Source: Alistipes megaguti (lineage in GTDB: Bacteria; Bacteroidota; Bacteroidia; Bacteroidales; Rikenellaceae). From it: a DNA stretch of 64,000 nucleotides. The position numbers and the translations under genes are program-made. The DNA is taken from positions 2,016,001 through 2,080,000 of the forward strand of contig NZ_LR027382.1 of the NCBI RefSeq assembly GCF_900604385.1. The letters run 5' to 3'. The stretch's first letter is position 1; every line of letters begins with the position of its first letter. Shown piece by piece: positions 15,270 through 23,793 of this stretch. The notes under the pieces were generated by a model. It was not told where the DNA came from and did no database searches. It saw only the letters and a program-made list of their open reading frames with translations.

Positions 15270-16246
15270 TGGAAGTATTACTTTACACGATCCTGACACT
15301 GTGCGTGTTGGGTGTGCTCGCCGCCGTGATCCTCTACTTCGTGGCCCAGAAGTTCCGCGTCGAGGAGGATCCCCGGATCGACGAGGTGGAGAAAATGCTG
15401 CCCGGAGCGAACTGCGGCGGTTGTGGTTTCGCCGGATGTCGCGGTATGGCCGATGCCCTGGTCAAGCGCGATGACATCTCCGAACTCTTCTGCCCGGTCG
15501 GCGGCGGCGACTGCATGAAGGCCATTGCCGGCTATCTGGGCAAGGCTGCGGCCGAAAAACAGCCCGAAGTCGCTACTGTCCGTTGCGGCGGTACGTGCGA
15601 AAAGCGCCCCCGCACGAACGAGTACAATGGTGCCCGGTCGTGTGCCGTGGCCGCATCGCTCTATGTCGGCGAGACCGGATGTGCGTTCGGCTGTCTGGGA
15701 TTCGGCGACTGTGTGGCCGCCTGCGTCTTCGACGCCATCCACATGAACCCCCAAACGGGGCTGCCCGAGGTCGATCCCGACAAGTGTACGGCCTGCGGCG
15801 CCTGCGTCAAGGCCTGCCCCAAGATGGTCATCGAACTGCGCAAGAAGTGGCCCAAGAACCGCGCCGTCTATGTGTCGTGTGTCTCGAAGGACAAGGGCGC
15901 CGTCGTGATGAAGGCCTGCAAGGCCGGTTGCATCGGCTGCGGCAAGTGCGAGAAGGTCTGCGCCTTCGGGGCCATCACCGTCACGAACAACCTGGCCTAC
16001 ATCGACCCGCAGAAGTGCAAGCTCTGCCGCAAGTGTGTCAACGAGTGCCCGACGGGTGCCATCAAGCTCGTCGGCATGGATCCGCTGCCCAAGGAGCCCA
16101 AGGCTCCCGCTGCCCCGAAGGCCGCGGCGCCCGCCGAAAAGGCTGCTCCCAAGGCCGCACCGGCTGAAAAGGCCGCTCCGGCTGCCCCGAAAGCGGCTCC
16201 GGCGGAGGCTCCTTCGACCCCGAAAGAGCCCAATCATGAATCGTAA
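15269..16246 (+). CDS. rnfB: Electron transport complex subunit RnfB
   Basis: A 325-residue iron-sulfur subunit of the Rnf complex, which transfers electrons between ferredoxin and NAD while moving Na+ or H+. It has an N-terminal membrane helix (residues 3-25), then the 4Fe-4S domain with C49, C52, C57 and C75 ('ANCGGCGFAGC'), then three further clusters: 'CTACGACVKACP', 'CIGCGKCEKVC' and 'CKLCRKCVNECP'. The last 50 residues are a Lys/Ala/Pro-rich tail (PKAAPAEKAAPAAPKAAP) not seen in short homologues. It is the first of the contiguous rnfBCDGEA genes, the usual order in Bacteroidetes. Confidence 0.96.
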   Translation: MEVLLYTILTLCVLGVLAAVILYFVAQKFRVEEDPRIDEVEKMLPGANCGGCGFAGCRGMADALVKRDDISELFCPVGGGDCMKAIAGYLGKAAAEKQPEVATVRCGGTCEKRPRTNEYNGARSCAVAASLYVGETGCAFGCLGFGDCVAACVFDAIHMNPQTGLPEVDPDKCTACGACVKACPKMVIELRKKWPKNRAVYVSCVSKDKGAVVMKACKAGCIGCGKCEKVCAFGAITVTNNLAYIDPQKCKLCRKCVNECPTGAIKLVGMDPLPKEPKAPAAPKAAAPAEKAAPKAAPAEKAAPAAPKAAPAEAPSTPKEPNHES

Positions 16247-16263
16247 ATAACGTTAGCAGAGAT

Positions 16264-17613
16264 ATGAAGACATTTCCAATAGGCGGAGTCCATCCGTCGG
16301 CAAACAAACTGAGCAGCGCCAAGGCCATCGAGGTGCTTCCGCTGCCCGAGGTGGTGACGATTCCCCTCGCGCAGCACATCGGAGCTCCGGCCGTGGCCAA
16401 GGTCGCCAAGGGCGACAAGGTCCTCACGGGGCAGCTCATCGCCGAAGCCGGCAGCTTCATGTCGGCAAACATCCACTCCCCGATCTCGGGTACGGTGACG
16501 GCCGTCGACCTGGTGGCCAACGGTCAGGGCCTGCGCCAGATGATGATCACCATCAAACGCGAGGGCGACGACTGGGCCGAGGGCATTGACCGCTCCGAAA
16601 CGCTCGTCAAGGAGTGCCGCCTCTCCGCGCAGGAGATCATCGACCGCATCAAGCAGGCCGGCATCGTCGGCATGGGCGGCGCCACCTTCCCCACGCATGT
16701 CAAACTCTCGATCCCGGCCGGCAAGAAGGCCGAATGCGTCATCATCAACGGCGTCGAGTGCGAACCCTATCTGACCTCCGACCACCGCGTGATGCTCGAA
16801 CACGGCGAAGAGCTGGTCGTTGGCGTCACGATCCTGATGAAGGCCGTGGGCGTCGAGAAGGCCTACATCGGTATCGAGAACAACAAGCCCGATGCCATCG
16901 CCCATCTGCGCAAGATCGTCGCTGCGTACAAGGGAATCGAGGTCGTGCCGCTGCAGGTGCGTTATCCGCAGGGCGGTGAGAAGCAGTTGATCGCTGCCGT
17001 GACGGGCCGTCAGGTGCCGCCCCCGCCCGCACTGCCGATCGACGTCGGCGCCGTGGTCTGCAACGCCTCGACCACCTATGCCGTCTACCAGGCCGTGCAG
17101 AAGGGCATGCCGCTCATTCAGCGCGTGGTGACGATCACCGGCAAGAGCCTCAGGGAGCCCAAGAACCTGCTGACGCGCATGGGTACCCCCGTTTCGACGC
17201 TGATCGCCGCCGCCGGCGGTCTGCCCGAAAATACGGGCAAGGTGATCAACGGCGGTCCGATGATGGGTCGCGCGATGGTCAACCTCGATTCGCCCGTCAC
17301 GAAGGGCTGCTCGGGCATCACCGTGATGGCGGAACACGACGCCCGCCGCCGGGTGGCCACGCAGTGCATCAAGTGCGCCAAGTGCGTCGCCGCCTGCCCG
17401 ATGGGTCTGGAGCCCTACTACCTCTCGAAGATGACCCAGAAGAAGAACTGGGACGAGATCGAGGCCCGCATGATCACCTCGTGCATCGAGTGCGGCTGCT
17501 GCCAGTCGACCTGCCCGGCCTATCTGCCGCTGCTGGACTGGATCCGTCTGGGCAAACAGACCACCATGGGGCGTATCCGCGCCCGTGCGGCCGCCGCTGC
17601 CCCCAAAAAATAA
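16264..17613 (+). CDS. rnfC: Electron transport complex subunit RnfC
   Basis: A 449-residue peripheral subunit carrying the NADH/FMN site and two 4Fe-4S clusters. It opens with 'FPIGGVHPSANKLSS' (the family GGxHP motif). The nucleotide/flavin region includes 'GIVGMGGATFPTHVKL' and 'IINGVECEPYLTSDHR'. Near the C-terminus two ferredoxin motifs follow, 'CIKCAKCVAACP' and 'CIECGCCQSTCP'. It has no long Ala-rich tail, unlike the E. coli protein. It starts 17 bp after rnfB. Confidence 0.97.
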   Translation: MKTFPIGGVHPSANKLSSAKAIEVLPLPEVVTIPLAQHIGAPAVAKVAKGDKVLTGQLIAEAGSFMSANIHSPISGTVTAVDLVANGQGLRQMMITIKREGDDWAEGIDRSETLVKECRLSAQEIIDRIKQAGIVGMGGATFPTHVKLSIPAGKKAECVIINGVECEPYLTSDHRVMLEHGEELVVGVTILMKAVGVEKAYIGIENNKPDAIAHLRKIVAAYKGIEVVPLQVRYPQGGEKQLIAAVTGRQVPPPPALPIDVGAVVCNASTTYAVYQAVQKGMPLIQRVVTITGKSLREPKNLLTRMGTPVSTLIAAAGGLPENTGKVINGGPMMGRAMVNLDSPVTKGCSGITVMAEHDARRRVATQCIKCAKCVAACPMGLEPYYLSKMTQKKNWDEIEARMITSCIECGCCQSTCPAYLPLLDWIRLGKQTTMGRIRARAAAAAPKK

Positions 17614-17655
17614 CGCGGTCCGTCAATCCGAAAATTAAAACTTACGATAACACTT

Positions 17656-18624
17656 ATGGCAAACAAACTTATTGTCGCTCCCTCGCCGCACGTCCAGACC
17701 TTGCAGTCGACGGCCCACATCATGCGCGACGTGGTGATCGCCCTGTTGCCCGCGCTGGTCGTCTCGACCATCGTCTTCGGGGTCGACGTGCTTCGGGTGA
17801 CGGCCCTCTCGGTCGCTGCCTGCGTGGTGTTCGAATTCCTGATTCAGAAATACGTGGTCCGCGGCCCGCTGACCATCTCCAACTGGTCGGCCGTCGTTAC
17901 GGGCGTGCTGCTGGCCTTCAACCTCCCGGCCTCGATCCCCTGGTGGATCGTCCTCATCGGCGCCTTCGTCGCCATCGCCATCGCCAAGATGACCTTCGGC
18001 GGCCTGGGCAAGAACCCCTTCAATCCGGCTCTGGTCGGACGTGTCTTCCTGCTCGTGGCCTATCCCGTGCAGATGACCACCTGGCCCCTGCCCGTCAACG
18101 GCGCCTTCGACGCCCTGTCGGGCGCTACGCCGCTGGCGGCCGTCAAACAGGGTCTGGCCGCCCCCGATGCCCTCGGCGTGCAGGATCTGCTGCTGGGCAA
18201 CATGCCCGGTTCGCTGGGTGAGGTTGCCGCACTGGCCCTGCTCGTCGGGTTTGTCTACCTGCTGTGGCGCCGCGTCATCACGTGGCACATCCCGGTGACG
18301 ATCCTCGTGACGATGGCCCTGTTCGCTTTCGTGGTGGCCCTGTGCAAGGACGAGTCGGGCGCCATGCTCTGGCAGCTGCCCCTGTTCCACGTACTGGCCG
18401 GCGGCGCCATCCTCGGTTCGGTCTTCATGGCCACCGACTACTCGACCTCGCCGATGACCGTCAAGGGCGGCGTGATCTTCGGTATCGGTATCGGCGTCAT
18501 CACGATGCTCATCCGTCTGTGGGGCGCCTATCCCGAGGGCATGTCGTTCGCCATCCTCTTGATGAACGCCTGCGTGCCCCTGATCAACAAGTATGTCAAA
18601 CCCAAACGCTTCGGCGTAAAATAA
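17656..18624 (+). CDS. rnfD: Electron transport complex subunit RnfD
   Basis: A 322-residue integral membrane subunit with about nine hydrophobic helices. It binds covalent FMN through the Thr in 'LSGATPLAAVKQ' (family SGAT motif) and carries riboflavin-site residues. It also has 'KMTFGGLGKNPFNPALVGRVFLL', the conserved RnfD/NqrB signature, and 'ATDYSTSPMT' late in the protein. It lies between rnfC and rnfG. Confidence 0.96.
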   Translation: MANKLIVAPSPHVQTLQSTAHIMRDVVIALLPALVVSTIVFGVDVLRVTALSVAACVVFEFLIQKYVVRGPLTISNWSAVVTGVLLAFNLPASIPWWIVLIGAFVAIAIAKMTFGGLGKNPFNPALVGRVFLLVAYPVQMTTWPLPVNGAFDALSGATPLAAVKQGLAAPDALGVQDLLLGNMPGSLGEVAALALLVGFVYLLWRRVITWHIPVTILVTMALFAFVVALCKDESGAMLWQLPLFHVLAGGAILGSVFMATDYSTSPMTVKGGVIFGIGIGVITMLIRLWGAYPEGMSFAILLMNACVPLINKYVKPKRFGVK

Positions 18625-18637
18625 GGAGGAAGGATCC

Positions 18638-19303
18638 ATGAAAAGTACACTTGTCAACATGACTGCGGTCCTCTTCGTCATTACGCTCGTGGCGTCGGCC
18701 GGCGTCGGCGTCGTGAACATGATCACCGAAGAGCCGATCGCCCTGGCCAAGGAGGCCGCCACGAAGGCCGCTCTTGCCGAAGTACTCCCGGCCTTTGATT
18801 CGACCGAGGAGCAGACCCTGACCGTCGATGAACTCCCCATTACGGTCTACACCGCCACCAAAGAGGGTCAGGTGACCGGTTATGCCGTGCAGACGATGAC
18901 CAAACAGGGCTTCAACGGCGTTGTTCGGCTGATGGTGGGCTTCACGCCCGACGGCGAGGTCGTCAACGTCAACGTCCTCGAACAGTCCGAGACCCCCGGT
19001 CTGGGAACCAAAATGGCCGATGAAGGCAACCCGCTGCTGGGCAGCATTCAGGGCCAGAAACTCGAAAACAAGAAACTCGTCGACGGAAAACTCGCCGTGA
19101 CGAAGGATGGCGGCGATGTCGATGCGCTGACGGCCGCTACGATCTCCTCGCGTGCCTATGTCGATGCCGTCAACCGCGCCTGGATGGCCTACAAGAGTGT
19201 GGCTGCGGGCGTCGAGGCTACGGATACCGCCTCCGGTGCCACGCATCCCGTCGCTGAACAAACCAATGAGCCTGCGGCTCAGGAAGGAGGGCAATATGAA
19301 TAA
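18638..19303 (+). CDS. rnfG: Electron transport complex subunit RnfG
   Basis: A 221-residue protein with one N-terminal membrane helix and a periplasmic FMN-binding domain. The flavin is attached at the Thr of the SxAT-like motif, here 'DALTAATISSRAYVDAV'. The region 'NVLEQSETPGLGTKM' is the other family signature. The last 25 residues are a hydrophilic Glu/Ala-rich tail. It overlaps rnfE by 8 bp, and a GGAGG-like run just before the rnfE ATG may aid reinitiation. Confidence 0.95.
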   Translation: MKSTLVNMTAVLFVITLVASAGVGVVNMITEEPIALAKEAATKAALAEVLPAFDSTEEQTLTVDELPITVYTATKEGQVTGYAVQTMTKQGFNGVVRLMVGFTPDGEVVNVNVLEQSETPGLGTKMADEGNPLLGSIQGQKLENKKLVDGKLAVTKDGGDVDALTAATISSRAYVDAVNRAWMAYKSVAAGVEATDTASGATHPVAEQTNEPAAQEGGQYE

Positions 19304-19880
19304 ACTGAAAATCGCCTTGAGCGGCATCATCAAGAACAACCCGACGTTCGTACTGGTGCTCGGCATGTGCCCCACGCTGGGTACCACCACCTCGGCCGAA
19401 AACGGCATGGGTATGGGTCTGGCTACGGCCGCCGTGCTGACCCTGTCGAACCTCGTGATCTCGCTCATCAAGAACCTCATCCCGGACAAGGTCCGCATCC
19501 CGGCCTTCATCGTCGTGATCGCCTCGTTCGTTACCGTGATCCAGATGCTGATGCAGGCCTTCGTGCCGGCACTCTACGCCTCGCTGGGCGTCTTCATCCC
19601 GCTGATCGTCGTCAACTGCATCATCCTCGGACGCGCCGAGGCCTTCGCCTCGAAAAACTCGCCCGTCGACTCGATGATGGACGGTCTGGGCGTCGGTCTG
19701 GGTTTCACCCTCTCGCTGACGGTCATCGGCGCCGTGCGCGAGATCCTCGGCAGCGGCGCCATCTTCGGCGTCAGCCTCGGCATCTCCGACTACACGCCCC
19801 TGATCTTCGTCCTCGCACCCGGTGCCTTCCTCGTGTTGGGGTATCTGATGGTTCTGTTTAACAAATTAGCCAAGAAGTAG
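19296..19880 (+). CDS. rnfE: Electron transport complex subunit RnfE
   Basis: A 194-residue integral membrane subunit with six helices. 'NPTFVLVLGMCPTLGTTTSAENGMGMGLA' contains the conserved Cys of the membrane 2Fe-2S site shared with RnfA. The frame is open upstream inside rnfG, but MNKLKIALSGIIKNNP at 19296 is the natural start. It lies 2 bp before rnfA. Confidence 0.96.
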   Translation: MNKLKIALSGIIKNNPTFVLVLGMCPTLGTTTSAENGMGMGLATAAVLTLSNLVISLIKNLIPDKVRIPAFIVVIASFVTVIQMLMQAFVPALYASLGVFIPLIVVNCIILGRAEAFASKNSPVDSMMDGLGVGLGFTLSLTVIGAVREILGSGAIFGVSLGISDYTPLIFVLAPGAFLVLGYLMVLFNKLAKK

Positions 19881-19882
19881 TC

Positions 19883-20461
19883 ATGGAGATCTCCTATTTC
19901 GCAATCATCATCGGCGCCATCTTCGTCAACAACGTCGTTCTGGCCCAGTTCCTCGGCATCTGCCCCTTCCTGGGCGTGTCGTCGAAGGTCGAAACCTCGA
20001 TGGGTATGGGTGCCGCTGTTACGTTCGTCATGGCCCTGACCGCGCTGGTGGCCTGGCCCATTCAGACCTATATCCTCGTCCCGCTGCACATCGAGTACAT
20101 GCAGACGATCGTCTTCATCCTTGTCATCGCAGCGCTGGTGCAGATGGTCGAGATCATCCTCAAGAAGGTTTCCCCCTCGCTCTATCAGGCGCTGGGTATC
20201 TTCCTGCCGCTGATCACCACGAACTGCGCCGTGCTGGGCGTCGCCATCCTCATGATCCAGAAGGAGTTCAACCTGCTGCAGAGTGTCGCCTATTCGGTCT
20301 CCACGGCCCTGGGATTCGCCCTGGCACTGGTGATTTTTGCCGGCATCCGCGAGCGTCTGGAGTTCGAGGAGGTGCCCAAGGCCTTCCGCGGTGTCCCCAT
20401 CGCCCTGATCACGGCCGGCATCCTGGCCATGGCCTTCCTCGGCTTCTCGGGTCTGGTTTAG
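19883..20461 (+). CDS. rnfA: Electron transport complex subunit RnfA
   Basis: A 192-residue membrane subunit with six helices, homologous to RnfE in inverted topology. 'FVNNVVLAQFLGICPFLGVS' contains the paired Cys for the intramembrane cluster, and 'LGIFLPLITTNCAVLGVA' is the second conserved Cys region. Last gene of the operon, followed by a strong terminator. Confidence 0.97.
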   Translation: MEISYFAIIIGAIFVNNVVLAQFLGICPFLGVSSKVETSMGMGAAVTFVMALTALVAWPIQTYILVPLHIEYMQTIVFILVIAALVQMVEIILKKVSPSLYQALGIFLPLITTNCAVLGVAILMIQKEFNLLQSVAYSVSTALGFALALVIFAGIRERLEFEEVPKAFRGVPIALITAGILAMAFLGFSGLV

Positions 20462-20510
20462 TGAATGCTCCCGGGGACGGACCTGCGCCGGTCCGCCGCC
20501 CGCTAACGAT

Positions 20511-20562
20511 TCGGTCCGTACGTCGTTCTGCCTTCGTGCAGCGACGTGCGGACCGTTTCTTT
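20511..20562 (+). terminator. Intrinsic terminator of the nadE-rnf operon
   Basis: A long stem GGTCCGtACGTCG / CGACGTgCGGACC with an inner TCTGC/GTGCAG-like extension is followed by GTTTCTTTGT. Located 50 bp after rnfA. Confidence 0.8.
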
Positions 20563-20605
20563 GTAAAAAAATGAGGCGTTTCTTCGTTTCTTGACGGCAA
20601 TTCGC

Positions 20606-20613
20606 TATTTTTG
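20606..20613 (+). promoter_or_regulatory. -7 box of the hpt promoter
   Basis: TATTTTTG followed by C, about 42 bp before the hpt ATG. The -33 region (TTCGTTT near 20584-20589) is only a loose match. Confidence 0.5.
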
Positions 20614-20654
20614 CACTATTGTAATCTCATAATCCCAAAAAATTCCCGAACTGC

Positions 20655-21197
20655 ATGGAGGATATCATAAAACTTCACGACAGGAAGTTCAAGATCATGA
20701 TTCCCGCGGCCAAGATCGACCAGGCGGTCGAGGCGGTCGCCCAACGGATCAATCACGATTACGCCGACAAGGAGACCCCCTTGTTTCTGGGCATTCTCAA
20801 CGGTTCGTTCATGTTCATGAGCGATCTGATCAAGAAGATCGAGTTCCAGAACGAACTCTCGTTCGTCAAACTCGCCTCCTACGAAGGCACCGAATCCTCG
20901 GGACAGGTGCGCAGTCTGATCGGTCTGACCACGCCGATCGAGGGCCGTCACGTCATCATCGTCGAGGACATCGTCGACACGGGCGAGTCGATCGACCACA
21001 TGATCCGCGATCTGGAGAAGCGCAAACCTGCCTCGATCGAGGTCTGCACGCTCTTCTTCAAGCCCGGCTCCTACCGCAAGACACGCCCGATCAAGTATCG
21101 TGCCATGGAGATCGGTAATGAATTCATCGTCGGCTACGGTCTGGACTACAACCAGCTGGGCCGCAGTCTGAAGGATATTTACGTCGTGACGGAGTAA
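20655..21197 (+). CDS. hpt: Hypoxanthine phosphoribosyltransferase
   Basis: A 180-residue cytoplasmic purine-salvage enzyme converting hypoxanthine or guanine plus PRPP to IMP or GMP. It has 'LGILNGSFMFMSDLIK' near residue 45, the flexible loop 'LASYEGTESSGQV' and the PRPP-binding motif 'VEDIVDTGES' at 103-112. Length is normal. Its stop codon overlaps the start of the next gene (TAATG), so hpt, queE and the small ftsB-like gene form one unit. Confidence 0.95.
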   Translation: MEDIIKLHDRKFKIMIPAAKIDQAVEAVAQRINHDYADKETPLFLGILNGSFMFMSDLIKKIEFQNELSFVKLASYEGTESSGQVRSLIGLTTPIEGRHVIIVEDIVDTGESIDHMIRDLEKRKPASIEVCTLFFKPGSYRKTRPIKYRAMEIGNEFIVGYGLDYNQLGRSLKDIYVVTE

Positions 21198-21832
21198 TGG
21201 CTGTGACAACTGATCCCGCGTTGTTCGACGGCGGGCGGCTGCTGCCCCTCGTCGAGGACTTCTATACGATTCAGGGCGAGGGTTTCCACGCCGGAAAGCC
21301 CGCCTATTTCATCCGGCTGGGCGGCTGCGACGTCGGCTGCCGGTGGTGCGACGCCAAGTATACGTGGAACCCGAAGCTCTATCCGCCGACCGACGTGCGG
21401 ACGGTCATCGAGCGTGCCACGTCGTGTCCGGCGCAGGCCATCGTCATTACGGGCGGCGAACCGCTGCTCTATCCTCTGGGCGTGCTGACCGACGAACTGC
21501 GCAAAAAGGGTCTCGAGATCTTCCTCGAAACCTCCGGGTCGCACCCCTTCAGCGGGGTGTTCGACTGGGTCTGCCTCTCGCCTAAGCGGCAGCAGCCCCC
21601 GTTGGACGAGGCATACGGCCGGGCCGACGAACTGAAGGTAATCATCGAATCGGAGGCCGATCTGGAGTGGGCCGAGCAGAATGCCGCCCGCGTACGCCGG
21701 CGTTGCCTGCTCTACCTGCAGCCCGAATGGAGCCGTTCGGAGGAGGTCATGCCCCTGCTGGTGGAGTATGCCAAGGCCCATCCGCGCTGGAACATCTCGA
21801 TCCAGACCCACAAGTACATGCATATTCCGTAG
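21197..21832 (+). CDS. queE: 7-carboxy-7-deazaguanine synthase (radical SAM)
   Basis: A 211-residue radical SAM enzyme of queuosine (preQ0) synthesis, turning carboxytetrahydropterin into 7-carboxy-7-deazaguanine. The cluster cysteines are C44, C48 and C51 in 'GCDVGCRWCDAKYTW' (CX3CX2C), preceded by 'YTIQGEGFHAG'. 'ITGGEPLL' is the SAM-binding GGE motif. Length and motifs match QueE; other queuosine genes are not in the window. Confidence 0.93.
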   Translation: MAVTTDPALFDGGRLLPLVEDFYTIQGEGFHAGKPAYFIRLGGCDVGCRWCDAKYTWNPKLYPPTDVRTVIERATSCPAQAIVITGGEPLLYPLGVLTDELRKKGLEIFLETSGSHPFSGVFDWVCLSPKRQQPPLDEAYGRADELKVIIESEADLEWAEQNAARVRRRCLLYLQPEWSRSEEVMPLLVEYAKAHPRWNISIQTHKYMHIP

Positions 21833-21838
21833 CCGGTG

Positions 21839-22114
21839 ATGAAGATTCGGATTGGACGTCGTTTCTGGATCCTCCTCACGGCAGGCATCGTGGTCTTCTC
21901 GGTCTTCGTGATCGGGCGGAACGCCCTGCATGCCGTGAAGATCAAACGGCAGATCAATGGCCTCGAGCGGCAGTATGACTTCTACGTCGAAAAGATCGCT
22001 CAGGACAGTACGCTGCTCGAAAGACTGCGTTACGACGACTATCTCGAAGAGTATGCCCGCGAGCATTACCACATGCAGCGGCGCAACGAACACGTCTACA
22101 TCCTGGAAGAGTAG
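21839..22114 (+). CDS. Septum formation initiator, FtsB/DivIC family
   Basis: A 91-residue bitopic membrane protein: a short basic N-terminus, one helix (about residues 10-28), then a periplasmic coiled coil ('KIKRQINGLERQYDFYVEKIAQDSTLLERL') and the family end 'LEEYAREHYHMQRRNEHVYIL', matching the 'EExARexyxMxkpgE' motif. In other bacteria FtsB/DivIC joins FtsL and FtsQ in the divisome. The ATG at 21839 is preferred to the GTG one codon earlier. It follows queE by 6 bp. Confidence 0.85.
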   Translation: MKIRIGRRFWILLTAGIVVFSVFVIGRNALHAVKIKRQINGLERQYDFYVEKIAQDSTLLERLRYDDYLEEYAREHYHMQRRNEHVYILEE

Positions 22115-22137
22115 ACGGCCGATAGGCGGCACCAACG

Positions 22138-22176
22138 AATCGGGCCCCTCTCCATTGGGAGAGGGCCCGATTTTTT
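22138..22176 (+). terminator. Intrinsic terminator of hpt-queE-ftsB-like unit
   Basis: ATCGGGCCCCTCTCC and GGGAGAGGGCCCGAT pair across a short ATT loop, followed by TTTTTT. Confidence 0.88.
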
Positions 22177-22266
22177 GGGGGCTGGCGGGAGTGGCAGGTG
22201 AGTTGCTCCCGGAACGACGGTGGAGCGAAAGTACGGGCTGTCGTTTCGGTCCGCGCGGGTGCTCCG

Positions 22267-23205
22267 CTAATAGTGCGAAAATCCCTGCCAGTCGTGGGGC
22301 TCGGGGCGGCCGTTGCGCAGCCAGGTGAGCCCCGCTTCGGAGGTGATGCGGCCGATGGGGTAGAGCGGCGTGCCGAAGCGTGTGCGGAACTCCGCCGTGA
22401 GCCGTTCGGCCGAGGCGGTGTCGGCCGTCAGCAGCAGCTTGTAGTCCTCGCCCCCGCAGAGCGCCGTCTGCAGGTCGGAGCCCGCGGCCACGGGAATCTG
22501 TTCGAGGTCGATCTCCGCCCCGACGTGCGAGAGGTCGAGGATGTGGCGCAGATCCGAAGCCAGCCCGTCCGAGAGGTCCATCATGGCGTGGACCTCCGGC
22601 CGCGAGCCGAACCACACCCCCTCGTCGACCTGCGGCGCGGGGTTGCGGTGGAGGGCAGCCAGCGGGGTGTCGAGCCGTCCGGCAAGCAGATCGCGCAGTC
22701 CGGCTCCCGAGGCGCCCAGTTCGCCCGCTGCAAGGATCACGTCGCCCGGGCGGGCGTCGCGGCGCCGCTTGAGGTGCGTAAGGGGGGCGCGGCCGATGGC
22801 CGTGACGTTGATCGTGATGCCGGCTTCGGAGCGCGTCGTGTCACCCCCGACAAGCGGCGTGGAGTAGCGTTCGGAGAGCGTGCGGTACCCCTCGATGAAC
22901 TCCAGCGCCCACGACTGGGCGGCATCCCGCGGAAGGGCAATCGACAACAGCGTCGCTACGGGACGCGCCCCCATCGAGGCCACGTCGCTCAGATTGACGG
23001 CCAGCGATTTGCCGCCCAGTTCGCGCGCCGAGGTGGCGTGGCGCAGGAAGTGGACCCCCTCGGTCAGCAGGTCCGCCGTGAAGACAAGCGCCTCGCCCCC
23101 GGCGAGCGGCAGCACGGCGCAATCGTCGCCGATTCCCTCGAATCCCTGATCGGGAATCGGGGCGAAAAGTCGGCGTATCTGTTCGATGAATCCGAATTCG
23201 GTCAT
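22267..23205 (-). CDS. thiL: Thiamine-monophosphate kinase
   Basis: A 312-residue cytoplasmic enzyme phosphorylating thiamine monophosphate to thiamine diphosphate. Motifs are 'GIGDDCAVL' near the N-terminus (metal/ATP site), 'TADLLTEGVHFLRHATSARELGGKSLAVNLSDVASMGA', 'GGDTTRS', 'MDLSDGLASDL' and 'CGGEDYKLLLT', all diagnostic. The start at 23205 (MTEFGFIEQIRR) was chosen over an upstream ATG because the upstream one lies beside the promoter box. It is transcribed alone, divergent from aroQ. Confidence 0.95.
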   Translation of the reverse strand: MTEFGFIEQIRRLFAPIPDQGFEGIGDDCAVLPLAGGEALVFTADLLTEGVHFLRHATSARELGGKSLAVNLSDVASMGARPVATLLSIALPRDAAQSWALEFIEGYRTLSERYSTPLVGGDTTRSEAGITINVTAIGRAPLTHLKRRRDARPGDVILAAGELGASGAGLRDLLAGRLDTPLAALHRNPAPQVDEGVWFGSRPEVHAMMDLSDGLASDLRHILDLSHVGAEIDLEQIPVAAGSDLQTALCGGEDYKLLLTADTASAERLTAEFRTRFGTPLYPIGRITSEAGLTWLRNGRPEPHDWQGFSHY

Positions 23206-23226
23206 GTTTTTGTTGCGGCTGTGGGG

Positions 23227-23234
23227 CAAAGATA
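23227..23234 (-). promoter_or_regulatory. -7 box of the thiL promoter
   Basis: Reverse strand TATCTTTG followed by C, 22 bp before the thiL start. A clear -33 TTG is not visible at the right distance. Confidence 0.5.
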
Positions 23235-23256
23235 CCGATTTTTCGTCGAAAATAGT

Positions 23257-23264
23257 TACCTTTG
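23257..23264 (+). promoter_or_regulatory. -7 box of the aroQ promoter
   Basis: TACCTTTG, 55 bp before the aroQ ATG and 22 bp from the divergent thiL box, so the two promoters share one short control region. Confidence 0.55.
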
Positions 23265-23318
23265 TTCCGAATTCCCCGGCCGCGATCCCCGCGGTGCGGA
23301 CCCATAACCCGTAAACTC

Positions 23319-23750
23319 ATGAAAATACTGATTCTCAACGGCCCGAATCTCAACCTGCAGGGACGTCGCGACCCGGCCGTCTACGGCACGCAAACCTTCG
23401 GGAAACTCTTCGATGAATTGCGCTCCCGTTATCCGCAGGTCGAGTTCGACTACGTGCAGTCGAACCACGAAGGGGTGCTCATCGACACGATCCAGCAGGC
23501 CGACGGCCGCTTCGACGGCGTGGTGCTCAATGCCGGCGGATACACCCATACGTCGGTGGCACTGCGGGATGCCGTGGCTGCCGTCGAGGTGCCGGTTGTC
23601 GAGGTGCACATCTCCTCGATCCTCGCCCGCGAGTCGTTCCGCCACACCTCGCTGCTCGCCTCCGTGGTCATGGGGTCGATCATGGGCTTCGGGCTCGACT
23701 CCTATCGTCTGGGTGTCGAGGCGCTCATTCACGCCGCTGCGGCCCGATAG
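23319..23750 (+). CDS. aroQ: Type II 3-dehydroquinate dehydratase
   Basis: A 143-residue shikimate-pathway enzyme that removes water from 3-dehydroquinate. The signature 'ILNGPNLNLQGRRDPAVYG' contains the catalytic Tyr, the flexible loop Arg and the substrate-binding Asn. 'VLNAGGYTHTSVALRDA' and 'EVHISSILARESFRHTS' complete the active site. The usual dodecameric type II length is 140-150. The start at 23319 gives the canonical MKILILNGPN. pyk follows 43 bp downstream. Confidence 0.96.
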   Translation: MKILILNGPNLNLQGRRDPAVYGTQTFGKLFDELRSRYPQVEFDYVQSNHEGVLIDTIQQADGRFDGVVLNAGGYTHTSVALRDAVAAVEVPVVEVHISSILARESFRHTSLLASVVMGSIMGFGLDSYRLGVEALIHAAAAR

Positions 23751-23793
23751 TTGGGGGATTCACAAGTTATCAACGCAAAAAAAGAATATCGTT

